A stretch of 64,000 nucleotides of DNA from Pseudoalteromonas distincta. Lineage in GTDB: Bacteria > Pseudomonadota > Gammaproteobacteria > Enterobacterales > Alteromonadaceae. A program made the position numbers and the translations under genes. Under the pieces are notes generated by a model that was given only the letters and a program-made list of their open reading frames with translations, was not told the DNA's origin and did not search any database. Location: assembly GCF_000814675.1 (NCBI RefSeq), contig NZ_JWIG01000007.1, forward strand, positions 61,972-125,971, written 5' to 3'. Positions 18,282-27,794 of the stretch are shown here, piece by piece (position 1 is the first letter of the stretch; the number at the start of each line of letters is the position of its first letter).

Positions 18282-21098
18282 CTAAAGGGAGTAATAAAAG
18301 CTTAGCCACGCTCGCATTTCATCTTCAAAACTATCGCCTTCTACTCGCGACAGTCCCATATTAAATGTTAAGTCATTTATACCAGCAGGCCCCATTCCAA
18401 AACTAAAATCACCTTGGTGTTTTATCCCGTAACTTTGTGCATATACGGTGCCGTCGAGTTGATGTTGCTTATAATAAAGCCACGGCATGCCTTCTTTAAA
18501 GCTAAAGCCGCCACCGTAACCTTGATAGCGCTTTGCAGTTGCGCTATAAAAAGGCAGCTCAGATGAAAGTACATATTCACTATTTTGCTGCTGATTAATA
18601 AGATTTGAGCTAAAGCCACCTAATGCAAGGCTGCTGTCATCACGTTGCTTTAGAGAAAAATTTGCATAAAGAGGAATACCAAACGCTTTACCAAAAATTT
18701 TGGCGGCTAAATCGTAACCTTGCCAACTATTATTTTTACTACTGCCATCGTACCAACTCGCATAAAGGCTTTGGCCTATTACAAAGTCTTGACGATCATA
18801 TTGCCAATTTTGGGCAACGCCTAAACGCGTCCAATTTTTATGGCTTTGTTTATAATCAGTGTAATTGTAGGCAAGCTCTGGCGTTAAACTTAACTGCCCA
18901 AATTTAACGGGGTAACTTATTGCAGCAAAACCACCACGGGCATCCATATCTGCATTTAGGCTTTGTTGATACTGCCGCGATGTATTTAAATTATAGTCAA
19001 ATAGTGCAAGTTTCAGTTTTACATCAAGCGCATTATATTTTGCCTGCACATAACCACCGTGCAGTGCTCCATCGTGTAAATCAGTGCTATATCCCGCTTG
19101 CAAGTCGAGCTGTTTTAGTAAGTCGCTACTTTTAATGCTTAAATCTAACAAACTGGTAGAAGCCGAATAATACTGCGTTCCTAGTGCAAAAGTAGCGTGC
19201 TGTTCGAGCACGTTGTAATTTGTTTGCTGCGTTGTTTGGTGCGTATATATTTTAGCTTTTGGAAGCGTATGTTCGTTTACAATGAGCAGCGGTGCTTTTT
19301 TATTAGCTGAAAGTTCAGTAACTACACTGCTGTTTATAGCTTTTGGCAGTGTTTTTACATTTGGCCCATCTGCGGTTATCGAAAAATAGAGTAACGAGCC
19401 ATCAGCCATTTCAATCGGGTGGGCAACTGCCTCTTGCCCCTGAGTTAACTTGCTGAGTGTTTTACTCTCTATGTTGTAGTTATAAATATCAGTAGCGCTA
19501 TTTAAACCTGCAACTAAGTAAAGTGACTCGCCATTATGGCTAAAGCTAGGCTGACTTAAATATTGATACCCGTTTGGCATAGGTACTAATTGCTGCTTAT
19601 TACCACCTACATCTTGTATATACAATTGCCAGTTTTCATTTAATGACGTTGATAAATAAGCTAATTTAGTTTCATCAGGACTGAGTATTGGGTAATCGTA
19701 AGTTGTCTCAAGGCTTTTTGTAAATAATGGTGTGATGGTTTGCGTATTGAGATCAACCTTCACTAATTCAGAGTAGCCATCTCTTATTTGCTCGCCATAC
19801 AAGGTTTCACCGTTACTGGTTACGCTAAATCGTCGTATACCAGCAAGTTCGGTAAGCTGTGTAATATTTCCAGTGTCAGTGTTATAGCTAAATATATCAG
19901 ACACTTTGTTATAAATACCCGACTCTTCATTGCTGTACGCATTAAAGTATAACGTTGTGCTATTTACCCATTGCGGGTTTGCAATACCGGCTCGGTTAAT
20001 TTGATTAAGCACTTGTTTTTGTTCGCGCTTAAACACACTTGGCGCTGTATCGGGGATGTCCTGTGCATCGTTTTCGAGTAGCTCTTTTTGCGCTTTAGTA
20101 AACTCTTCTTGCGCCTTTATGTTGTCATCCGTGCTATAAATTATAAGCTTGGTATTACTCTCTTTATCTCGCTCAACAATCGCAATCTTACTACCATCTT
20201 TTGAAAGTGCTGGGTTACTTGCATATAAGTTAAGCTCAAGCCAGAGTTCACTATTAAGTAACACCTCCCCTTGCTCTATTTGCATTGCTTTATAGGTATA
20301 TTCAGCTATAAATCGGCGATATAGCTTGGCTGCACTTTGCCCAAACACACCGCTAAATGCCTCATCAAAATCACGCGTTTTTACGCCTTGCATTCGCGTC
20401 CAAACACTATCGAGTGTTTGTTCTGAATAATTTTGCTCTAACCAATTTAAAAAGCGACTACCCATTAAATACGCCATTGAGCCGCCCATAAAGCCCTGCT
20501 CGCCATTTAATTGCCCATAGGTTGGCAAAGCACCTTGCTGAGCAAATTCTCGCAGTATTGACTCTGAGTAGTTATCAAATAAACGCCCACGGCCCGTCAT
20601 TTTAGACTCAATCAATGTGGCATAACCTTCGGCTACCCAGCGCGGTGTATCACTGTAAGTTAAGTCGTATAAATCCCATATGCCACGTACTTTTTGCTGC
20701 CAGTCATTGCGTGTAGGCTGTGCTAAGTGCACTAAGTGAATATATTCATGCAGTACAAGTAACTGCTGCCAGCCAGCGCTGTTTGATATAACGGTGTCGG
20801 ATTGTGGTGGGGTTGTAAAAAGTGCCATTACAGGATTATTTGAGGTAGGTAGCGCAAAGCCATTTGCCGCATTTAGGGGATCAAACACCACTACATCAAC
20901 TGTTTTATCAAGTGCTCGGTTTTGCTGCTCAAGCACTTTGTTGCGTACTATTTCAAGCTCTGCTGCAGTTGATTTAGCAAAATCAGCATGCTCAACACTG
21001 TAGTGAATGTTGAAATGTTCGGTATGAATAGTTTGCCAATCGGCTGCAAAGCTCGGTGCTGCTAGTAATAAAGCTGATGCGATAAGTGTTCTTTTCAT
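18282..21098 (-). CDS. Gluzincin-like metalloprotease fused to beta-propeller and C-terminal beta-barrel-like region
   Basis: A 938-residue exported protein. A signal peptide (about 1-18, ending SFA) is followed by a peptidase-MA-like domain with HEYIH (His117, Glu118, His121) and a downstream glutamate in RWVAEGYATLIE (Glu157), the gluzincin zinc-ligand layout. The middle (about 290-620) is a TolB/WD40-like propeller with repeats such as NPALSKDGSKIAIV and YPILSPDETKLAYLS. The last 300 residues alternate polar and aromatic residues like outer-membrane strands and end in FYYSL, with a near-terminal aromatic as in barrel proteins. The combination suggests a surface-anchored peptidase; this is inference. 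Confidence 0.78.
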   Translation of the reverse strand: MKRTLIASALLLAAPSFAADWQTIHTEHFNIHYSVEHADFAKSTAAELEIVRNKVLEQQNRALDKTVDVVVFDPLNAANGFALPTSNNPVMALFTTPPQSDTVISNSAGWQQLLVLHEYIHLVHLAQPTRNDWQQKVRGIWDLYDLTYSDTPRWVAEGYATLIESKMTGRGRLFDNYSESILREFAQQGALPTYGQLNGEQGFMGGSMAYLMGSRFLNWLEQNYSEQTLDSVWTRMQGVKTRDFDEAFSGVFGQSAAKLYRRFIAEYTYKAMQIEQGEVLLNSELWLELNLYASNPALSKDGSKIAIVERDKESNTKLIIYSTDDNIKAQEEFTKAQKELLENDAQDIPDTAPSVFKREQKQVLNQINRAGIANPQWVNSTTLYFNAYSNEESGIYNKVSDIFSYNTDTGNITQLTELAGIRRFSVTSNGETLYGEQIRDGYSELVKVDLNTQTITPLFTKSLETTYDYPILSPDETKLAYLSTSLNENWQLYIQDVGGNKQQLVPMPNGYQYLSQPSFSHNGESLYLVAGLNSATDIYNYNIESKTLSKLTQGQEAVAHPIEMADGSLLYFSITADGPNVKTLPKAINSSVVTELSANKKAPLLIVNEHTLPKAKIYTHQTTQQTNYNVLEQHATFALGTQYYSASTSLLDLSIKSSDLLKQLDLQAGYSTDLHDGALHGGYVQAKYNALDVKLKLALFDYNLNTSRQYQQSLNADMDARGGFAAISYPVKFGQLSLTPELAYNYTDYKQSHKNWTRLGVAQNWQYDRQDFVIGQSLYASWYDGSSKNNSWQGYDLAAKIFGKAFGIPLYANFSLKQRDDSSLALGGFSSNLINQQQNSEYVLSSELPFYSATAKRYQGYGGGFSFKEGMPWLYYKQHQLDGTVYAQSYGIKHQGDFSFGMGPAGINDLTFNMGLSRVEGDSFEDEMRAWLSFYYSL

Positions 21099-21220
21099 GA
21101 GCGTCCCTAAAATAATTCCTTAATACCATCTAGGGTATTATTAAATGTCTTTCATGGGCAGTAAGAAAGTGTAATAAAACATGTGAAAATGGGTATTTAC
21201 ACATGCTTTATTAGGGTAAT

Positions 21221-22768
21221 TTACATCCAGCTGCGAGTATCTGACTCAATCTGCTTAATTGTAAAATCAATAATAAAGTCAGCATCTTGCTGCTTTATGT
21301 AGGGCATAAATGCAAAGCCTGAAGCAAGTTGTATATACAGGCTTTTTAAGCCAGATTTTCTCATTAAGTACGTACTTATACTGCGCGCACTTTGCGCTTT
21401 ATAAAGCTCAAAAACACGGTAATGAACGCCAATCATACCTTTGCGTACAACCATGTAAAATCGGCCATTATCCTCATGCATGTAATAACCATGACGCTGA
21501 TACGACAAAGTAACTAAGCCAGAAAACACCACCAAAACACCAAGGCTTATCAAAGTATTAATATCAGCAATAAAACAAAAGCCAAACACGAGTGCACTCG
21601 GTAGCAATGAATAAAAGCCTAAATTTTTATACAAAAGCGCTCGCTCTGCGCGCTTAAAAGCGAGTTTTTTACTATTAAACCACGGGTAAATCCATTGGCA
21701 TACACTATCAACTTGTTCGCTATTTAATACAGGTAATACTAACGTTTGTTTATTTTTTTTAGCCGCCACACCGGCTGCTATTCCGCCGCTACTTGCTTGT
21801 AAACACTCAACGGTAAATCGCTTTAGTAATCGCCCCATTAGGTTTTGTTTAATAACAATAGATTGCACTTTATCCATGCTCATAGAAAGCTGATGGCGCT
21901 CTAACAAGCCAGCAATACGTTTAAACTTTTGACCTTTAAAATAAAGCTCAAAGTTATAAAAACGAATAAGCGACATAGTCACCGATAGCATTACAGCCAC
22001 CACAACTAGCAAAACAATTAAGGTGATCATCGCAAAAGCAGCAGCACTTGCCAGCATACCAAGCTCTTGTTGGTAAAAGCCTTCTACTTTCGCAATAATT
22101 TGCTTCTCTAAAAAATCGATAATCAAGTTTATAAAAGGAGCAAAAGCAGCGATTGCTAAAATAGCCATATTCGACATCAAACCAAATTTGGCTATTTCTT
22201 TATTGCTAATGCTTAGGCTGTTTTCGATAGTGTCTGTTTCGCTTTGTTCAGTATTTGGTGCTTCTTGCTGTTGCTGCGCTTTAAAATCAAATATTTGTTT
22301 ACGCATTTGCTGTGCATAATCTTTAGTGACACCTGGTAAAACAACTTCTTGCGACACACTGCCAGCGGCATCAAAAATACAATTAACTAAGTTTACGGGG
22401 GTAAAATAAAACGGCTCGGCAATATTAACGTTTTGCACACGGCCAAATTTAAGCGTAAGTCGCTCTTTTTTAAATACACCTTTGTTAAGCAATATTTCGT
22501 TGTCGCTACTAATACTAAACTTAAAATTTAAATAATATAAAAATGAGTAAACAAGTAGCAAAATTAGTGCAATACCGCCTGCAACCTGCGCCCAAAACAA
22601 CTTATTTTCTACTTGAGTAACAAATACGACTAGCATGGGCAGTAAGTTTAAAAGGCCATCTTTTACAAAGCGCACACTAAAGTGCACAACAAAGTATAAA
22701 AGTGCCCAGGGCGATACTTTCTGCCAGTAAATAGGGCTGGCTTTATCTTCGATAGTTGTATTACTCAT
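21221..22768 (-). CDS. Bacterial-PH domain membrane protein (YdbT-like)
   Basis: A 515-residue membrane protein with hydrophobic hairpins (about 20-75, 200-270, 375-410) separating three bacterial PH (bPH2) domains. Each PH domain has the recurring pattern of a strand pair followed by V..I/V.I.. and a short helix, for example KFGRVQNVNIAEPF. It overlaps the upstream small PH gene by 8 bp, so the two are translationally coupled. This is the YdbS/YdbT arrangement known from Bacillus, where the pair has been linked to protection against certain antimicrobial peptides. The role here is unknown. Confidence 0.85.
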   Translation of the reverse strand: MSNTTIEDKASPIYWQKVSPWALLYFVVHFSVRFVKDGLLNLLPMLVVFVTQVENKLFWAQVAGGIALILLLVYSFLYYLNFKFSISSDNEILLNKGVFKKERLTLKFGRVQNVNIAEPFYFTPVNLVNCIFDAAGSVSQEVVLPGVTKDYAQQMRKQIFDFKAQQQQEAPNTEQSETDTIENSLSISNKEIAKFGLMSNMAILAIAAFAPFINLIIDFLEKQIIAKVEGFYQQELGMLASAAAFAMITLIVLLVVVAVMLSVTMSLIRFYNFELYFKGQKFKRIAGLLERHQLSMSMDKVQSIVIKQNLMGRLLKRFTVECLQASSGGIAAGVAAKKNKQTLVLPVLNSEQVDSVCQWIYPWFNSKKLAFKRAERALLYKNLGFYSLLPSALVFGFCFIADINTLISLGVLVVFSGLVTLSYQRHGYYMHEDNGRFYMVVRKGMIGVHYRVFELYKAQSARSISTYLMRKSGLKSLYIQLASGFAFMPYIKQQDADFIIDFTIKQIESDTRSWM

Positions 22769-23294
22769 CTACTAAAGCTGCCTGAGTAGTTGCGTCGTCT
22801 TGGCGGTAGTTTTGTACAAATTGGCGCATGTTTTTACAATCATCATGGGTTAGCCCGCTAATTTGTAAATCGGCACTTACACCGCCAGCGCTAAATAATT
22901 TAATGCTCGCAAGGCTAAGTTTTCGCTCTATTGGCCCTTGGTGTATTTCCATATGCTGTACACGCGCTAAAGGTAATACCGTTACTTGTTGCCAAATAAC
23001 GCCTTTTTTAAAAGCAATGTCATGATTTCGCACTGCAAAACCTCGCAACCTCACACTTATTATGTTGTACGCCATAGATACGGCCACCAAAATTGGCATA
23101 CCAATTAGCAAATATGTTTGTGCGTTATTAGCAAAGGCTTCATTAAAATAACAAACAGCAATAAGTGCTCCAATTAGCGGTATATAAAACAGAAGCGAGC
23201 TAAGCTGTGTATGTAATAAGGCTTTATCAGCCAATGGCTTAAAGCTAATATCACTATGCTTTGGTAAATCCATTATTTGTTGATTGTTAAACAC
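22761..23294 (-). CDS. Bacterial-PH domain membrane protein (YdbS-like)
   Basis: A 177-residue protein with two adjacent membrane helices (about 30-75) followed by one bPH2 domain. The domain motif VRNHDIAFKKGVIWQQVTVL and the downstream RVQHMEIHQGPIERKLSL are characteristic. Its stop overlaps the start of the larger PH-domain gene by 8 bp. It begins 36 bp after the mutarotase gene and may share its transcript. Confidence 0.87.
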   Translation of the reverse strand: MFNNQQIMDLPKHSDISFKPLADKALLHTQLSSLLFYIPLIGALIAVCYFNEAFANNAQTYLLIGMPILVAVSMAYNIISVRLRGFAVRNHDIAFKKGVIWQQVTVLPLARVQHMEIHQGPIERKLSLASIKLFSAGGVSADLQISGLTHDDCKNMRQFVQNYRQDDATTQAALVDE

Positions 23295-23330
23295 TATTTG
23301 TCCCTATTCCTGCTTTTAATTATGGCTAGC

Positions 23331-24179
23331 TTACCAACTAATGGTGGTTATTAAGGTGTGGCTTTGTTTTGGCTCAAGCGTTACTTTATCTGTCAGAACA
23401 TTAGCAGCCTCTAGACACAGCATTGTTTTATATTCATCGTCAGCAAAGTTAGATAAGCGTTTTGATTTTTCTATCCATGGGTTCCACAGCACACACGAAC
23501 TTGAGTTTTCGCGGCTCACATTAATAACACCTTCTGGCGTATTAATGGCTTGTACTGCATTTGCTTGTGTATAAACCATGTCGGTTTCGCGATTAAAGCT
23601 TACAACATCATTTTGTACAAATGGCCCTTCACTAAACTCAATATATTGCGCGCCTTGCAAACCATCTACATGGGTATTTGTAATATCTGAGGTTGGAAAA
23701 TAGGTATGCAATGCTTGAGTAAAGCTAAATGGCACACTTCCTAAGTTAGTGGTCGTTAAGCGAACCTGTAATTTATCGCTTAATATAAACTCAACTTTTA
23801 ATGCGCACTGATGCGGCCAATACGTTGTATTAACAAGTTTCATGGGGAGCTTTAAACTAACTGTAATTTGCTCATCAGATTCGTGTACTTCATCAGCTTG
23901 CCACACACTTGTGCGCGCAAAACCATGGGCAGGCCACCCATCATTAGCGTGTGTGCCAAACCACGGCCAACAAATAGGAATACCACCTCGAATACTTGCC
24001 CCTTCTTGATAAGTTTCGTCTTGTGATACCCATATAAGTGGCTTGTTATTTTTAGGGATAAACTCGGTAATTTGCCCACCTTGCAAAAATATTTTTGCGT
24101 CGCACTTTTCACTAGCTATTTTAATAAACTCAAGACCGGTTTCGCTTTGCTCAATGCTAACTGATGGCGATAATTTCAT
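23331..24179 (-). CDS. D-hexose-6-phosphate mutarotase (YeaD-like aldose epimerase)
   Basis: A 282-residue cytosolic enzyme of the aldose-1-epimerase superfamily that interconverts the anomers of hexose 6-phosphates. The signature GGIPICWPWFG and WPAHGFARTS (substrate-binding Arg and catalytic His region) are present. So are SFTQALHTYFP in the middle and MLCLEAANV near the end, which should carry the catalytic glutamate. It lies upstream of the two PH-domain genes on the same strand. Confidence 0.9.
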   Translation of the reverse strand: MKLSPSVSIEQSETGLEFIKIASEKCDAKIFLQGGQITEFIPKNNKPLIWVSQDETYQEGASIRGGIPICWPWFGTHANDGWPAHGFARTSVWQADEVHESDEQITVSLKLPMKLVNTTYWPHQCALKVEFILSDKLQVRLTTTNLGSVPFSFTQALHTYFPTSDITNTHVDGLQGAQYIEFSEGPFVQNDVVSFNRETDMVYTQANAVQAINTPEGVINVSRENSSSCVLWNPWIEKSKRLSNFADDEYKTMLCLEAANVLTDKVTLEPKQSHTLITTISW

Positions 24180-24606
24180 ACCTTCCCCTATAATACTGAT
24201 ACTAAAGATTTTTAATATTTGTGCAGAAACAATAATGCATGCTTAAAGTATACGCTATTGATATTAAATATTGATTGCTGAATTTGTTCATTGCCGATTA
24301 ATACATATACAGTAAACTCACAAACAATTACTTTGTACTAACAGCTGTAAATGAATAATACTAAAGTCTATACAATAAGACTTGCCAATTATTCACAACA
24401 TACGTACTGTGCGCAACTTAATGCACACAAGGTGCTAAGAAAATTTACCAATATTTAAACAATATAATTTTACATTAGTTACTGCTCTAACTATTAAAAA
24501 CCAATAAAAGCGGGCTAAAGTACAATATATTATTTGAATTCAATTTATTTGATGTGTAACATTTCGCGATTACGGCAAACTACCGCCCCATCGACGAGAT
24601 AAGCAA
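24180..24606. other. 427-bp divergent intergenic region (mutarotase / marR)
   Basis: No ORF or RNA gene is visible. It is AT-rich. The only clear signal is a perfect 10-bp palindrome TTGAATTCAA at 24534-24543, about 65 bp before the MarR start. Such palindromes are typical of MarR-family operators, so it may be an autoregulatory site; this is a guess. Confidence 0.4.
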
Positions 24607-25089
24607 ATGCAAAAATATGACGAGTTATTGGTTTCTTTACGTAAAGTTATCCGCGCGATTGACTTACATTCTAAGCAGCTAAATAAAACTTCGGGTTTAA
24701 CTGGCCCACAATTGCTTATAATGCAAGAAGTGCAAAAAACCGATGGAATAACGGCGAGCCGTATTGCTCAAAATGTAAATTTAAGCCCAGCAACGGTCAC
24801 CAATATTCTCGACAGAATAGAAAGCAGAAACTTAGTAACACGCGTACGCAGTCAAATGGATAAACGCAGAGTGAGCTTATACCTCACCGATAAAGGAAAA
24901 GAGTTACTTGATAAAGCACCTCAGCCATTGCAAGAACACTTTATTGAAAAGTTTTCTGCACTTGCTGAATGGGAACAGAGCCTTTTACTCTCATCAATGC
25001 AGCGTGTAGCCGCAATGATGGATGCAGATAAATTAGATGCATCGCCCCTTCTAGAAGTTGGTGCGCTTACTCAAGCTCCTAAAGAATAA
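24607..25089 (+). CDS. MarR family transcriptional regulator
   Basis: A 160-residue winged-helix regulator. The HTH (about 45-85: ITASRIAQNVNLSPATVTNI) is followed by the wing with the family signature VTRVRSQMDKRRVSLYLTDKG (about 90-112). Flanking helices form the dimer region. It lies 100 bp upstream of the porin gene on the same strand, with a weak hairpin plus T run between them (about 25126-25144). Control of the porin is possible but not shown. Confidence 0.92.
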   Translation: MQKYDELLVSLRKVIRAIDLHSKQLNKTSGLTGPQLLIMQEVQKTDGITASRIAQNVNLSPATVTNILDRIESRNLVTRVRSQMDKRRVSLYLTDKGKELLDKAPQPLQEHFIEKFSALAEWEQSLLLSSMQRVAAMMDADKLDASPLLEVGALTQAPKE

Positions 25090-25189
25090 ATAATAAAAAA
25101 AATACATAGTTTTTGTACTTACCCTAAACGTAAGGCGTTTTTTTACGTCTTGAATTTTTTATTTTTTAATCAAAATCTGAGCGGCAATT

Positions 25190-26512
25190 ATGACTAAACT
25201 CTCAAAATTAACACTAGCACTAGTTCTAGGTGGTGTTACAAGTACTTCTTATGCGTCTGATGATCTAGACACGTTACAAAGCCAACTTAAGCAGTTAAAG
25301 CAACAAATGCAACTGCTTGAAAATAAGTTAGCTGATGAAAAAACAAAACAGCAAAAAATTAATGAGCAACACAAGCAAGAAGTTGCAAAAATTAGTAAAA
25401 AAGCTGATAACAAAGAAGTTGTTGTTGCTGCCGCTGAATCTGAGAAAAAAGACGAAGGTGTTAAAATTGGTGGCGCAGTGCGTTTTAATTACAGCACTAA
25501 TTCATACGATGAAGACACTCAAGATCGTAGCGGCGACTTAGACTTCGAAGTATTTCGCATTAACTTATCTGGCGAAATAAACGATATTTCTGTTAATGGT
25601 GATTTTCGCTTTTACGATTACATGACCATTGTTAAGTATGCATACTTAGGTTACGAATTTACTGATGGCTGGGAAGCACAAGCAGGTATTGCACCTGTCC
25701 CTTTTGGTAATGGCCCATACAACTCACACAGCTATTTTTTTAGCACTAACTACTATGTTGGCCTAGAAGACGACTTTGATTTGGGTGTAACAGTAAACCG
25801 TAAACTAAAAGATAACTGGAAACTAGACCTAGGCTTTTTCAAAAATGATGAAGTAGGCGGCGTTGATGGCAGCTCTGAAGTTAACGAGCGTTACTCTTTT
25901 GATATAGTTGGTAGCCGTGCAACAACCGAAGGCACATACGATGCACCTGGCTCTCGCCTTGGTGAATACAACACATTTGCAGCTCGTACGGTGTACCAAA
26001 TTGAGCATGGCGAAAACGCTAAAACCGATGTGGGTGTATCACTATTAAGCGGTGGCTTACATGATGGTAACGACCGTGCAGGTAACTACGGCGCATGGGC
26101 GTTCCACGTAAACAGCCAAATTAATAACTGGAATATTCAATTTCAGCACGGTGAGTACGACTACGATCTAGACGACAACAGCAACCGCTTTGTTGTAGGT
26201 GCGTTTGACTACTACGACACCGTATCAAGCGAAGCTACCATGACTAACTTTAACGTAGCTTACGATCTATCGGTTGATTTAGGCCCTATAACAGGCGTAC
26301 AGTTTTACAACGATTACGGCATCATTTACGACAAATCTGACGACAGTGCAGATACATGGATGAACGTAACAGGTATGAGCGTATCAGCAGGCCCGTTATT
26401 TACGTACTTTGACTTTATTCAAGCACGTAACCAGCCATTTATTGGCGGAACAATTATTGGTGATGGCGATACAGAGCGTCGCTTTAACATTAACGTAGGT
26501 TACTACTTCTAA
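25190..26512 (+). CDS. Outer-membrane porin with N-terminal coiled coil (OprO/OprP/DcaP-like)
   Basis: A 440-residue outer-membrane protein. A signal peptide (about 1-22) is followed by a coiled coil rich in Leu, Gln and Lys (about 25-65) and a Lys/Glu linker. The rest is a barrel of alternating strands ending in INVGYYF, the C-terminal aromatic signature recognised by the Bam machinery. The coiled coil probably trimerises or contacts peptidoglycan, as in DcaP. Substrate is not evident; the acidic loops argue against calling it phosphate-selective. Confidence 0.82.
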   Translation: MTKLSKLTLALVLGGVTSTSYASDDLDTLQSQLKQLKQQMQLLENKLADEKTKQQKINEQHKQEVAKISKKADNKEVVVAAAESEKKDEGVKIGGAVRFNYSTNSYDEDTQDRSGDLDFEVFRINLSGEINDISVNGDFRFYDYMTIVKYAYLGYEFTDGWEAQAGIAPVPFGNGPYNSHSYFFSTNYYVGLEDDFDLGVTVNRKLKDNWKLDLGFFKNDEVGGVDGSSEVNERYSFDIVGSRATTEGTYDAPGSRLGEYNTFAARTVYQIEHGENAKTDVGVSLLSGGLHDGNDRAGNYGAWAFHVNSQINNWNIQFQHGEYDYDLDDNSNRFVVGAFDYYDTVSSEATMTNFNVAYDLSVDLGPITGVQFYNDYGIIYDKSDDSADTWMNVTGMSVSAGPLFTYFDFIQARNQPFIGGTIIGDGDTERRFNINVGYYF

Positions 26513-26540
26513 ATAAGTAAAACCTATTTTATAAATTTAA

Positions 26541-26567
26541 AAGGGCAAACTTAGTTTGCCCTTTTTT
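26541..26567 (+). terminator. Terminator after the porin gene
   Basis: A 10-bp perfect stem (AAGGGCAAAC / GTTTGCCCTT) with a 3-base loop followed by a T run, 28 bp after the porin stop. Confidence 0.9.
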
Positions 26568-26641
26568 ATGTTTTTACACTTCGATTTTATAACTATTTGG
26601 CCTACAATCCAAAGTATCAGCCATTACTAAAAAGAGCCTAA

Positions 26642-27037
26642 GTGAATATAAAAGCAGTGTTTATTTGTTATAAAAACTTATGGTTTAAAGCACTTGGCTT
26701 AATACTTGTAGCCTTGGGCATTATTGGCATTGTGCTGCCGGTCATGCCTACCACTATATTTTTTATTTTAGCGCTCACTTGCTTTACTCGCTCATCACCC
26801 GCGCTTGAACAATGGCTGTTAAACCACCCTCGTTACGGTGCAACTTTGCAGCAATGGCAAGCTCATAAAGTAGTGCCTGTAAAAGCCAAATGCTACGCCG
26901 CCATTGGCATGTTAATTGGATTTATATTTTTACAGTATTCAGCCGCCCCTATTTGGGTTATTTATCTCGTTGCAGTAATAGAAGTATTGGTAATGATTTA
27001 CCTTATTTTAAGACCTTCCAGCCCTCCTAAGCATTAA
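26642..27037 (+). CDS. DUF454 family membrane protein (YbaN-like)
   Basis: A 131-residue protein with a GTG start. It contains the DUF454 pattern GIIGIVLPVMPTTIFFILA followed by CFTRSSPALEQWLLNHPRYG, with two hydrophobic helices at each end. The family is widespread and of unknown function; in some genomes it neighbours heme or iron genes, and here it precedes the Fur-boxed PepSY locus. The two are separated by 124 bp carrying the Fur box, so they are probably separate transcripts. Confidence 0.85.
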   Translation: MNIKAVFICYKNLWFKALGLILVALGIIGIVLPVMPTTIFFILALTCFTRSSPALEQWLLNHPRYGATLQQWQAHKVVPVKAKCYAAIGMLIGFIFLQYSAAPIWVIYLVAVIEVLVMIYLILRPSSPPKH

Positions 27038-27111
27038 ATATTCATTTTTTACCTGCATACCACCTTTGTTTTAAAGTTTTTATGTAAAGATAAGTAAGTA
27101 AATTTGTAATA

Positions 27112-27130
27112 GCTAATGCAAATCATTATC
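27112..27130 (+). promoter_or_regulatory. Fur box upstream of the PepSY-DUF2271-DUF4198 operon
   Basis: GCTAATGCAAATCATTATC matches 16 of 19 positions of the Fur consensus; the right half is perfect. It ends 31 bp before the ATG at 27162, consistent with repression when iron is replete. Confidence 0.75.
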
Positions 27131-27161
27131 ATGTTGTAAATTTAATTTATTTACTGTTTTT

Positions 27162-27794
27162 ATGTCGTTTATTAACAAGCGGGCTTTGTATAGCACAAGC
27201 CGTGCTCTACATATTTATATTTCTACAGCTTTGTTTTTTTTGCTTATCTTATTTTGCGTTAGCGGCATTGTGCTCAACCATATTGATTGGCTTAAAAACG
27301 ATAAAAATAACGGTCAAGTAACTGCAATAATTCCAGCAGAGCTAGTTACCAAAGCGAATGAGCAGCTAAATACGCTGCCAACGCTTTACCCTGAAATAGA
27401 AGCTTACCTAGCCGAGCAATATGCACTTACAAAAGTAAAAAGCATTGAGTGGGAAAAAGAAGACGCGCTTGTCATGCTCGACTACCCACTGCCTGCTGGG
27501 TTTGCCTACGCAGAGCTTGATTTTACAACTGGCGAGCTAAATCTTGATTACCAAACAGGTGGCTTTTTAAGCCTTATTGGCGACTTACATAAAGGCCGCC
27601 ACAGCGGTGAAGTATGGAGTTGGGTAATTGATATATCTGCCGTACTAATGATTTTATTTGCCATCACCGGCATGATTATTTTGTTTCAAAATAGAAAAAA
27701 ACGCTTAGCAGGAATATGGATAACCGTACTAGGAGTGGCAACTCCACTGGTTATTTATTTATGTTGGGTTCCACAAATAAAAGGAGTGTCTTAA
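27162..27794 (+). CDS. Small PepSY-associated TM helix protein
   Basis: A 210-residue inner-membrane protein. Helix 1 is at about 15-38 (LHIYISTALFFLLILFC), followed by a periplasmic PepSY-like domain, a helix at 150-172 and a last one at 180-203. It is first in a Fur-boxed operon; its TAA stop overlaps the ATG of the DUF2271 gene by one base. Proteins of this kind occur beside TonB receptors and are suspected of reducing or releasing imported metal complexes. Confidence 0.85.
   Translation: MSFINKRALYSTSRALHIYISTALFFLLILFCVSGIVLNHIDWLKNDKNNGQVTAIIPAELVTKANEQLNTLPTLYPEIEAYLAEQYALTKVKSIEWEKEDALVMLDYPLPAGFAYAELDFTTGELNLDYQTGGFLSLIGDLHKGRHSGEVWSWVIDISAVLMILFAITGMIILFQNRKKRLAGIWITVLGVATPLVIYLCWVPQIKGVS

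Noticed and set aside
27716..27793. Upstream extension of the DUF2271 gene into the PepSY gene
   Set aside because: The ATG at 27794 has a good ribosome site and starts a clean signal peptide.
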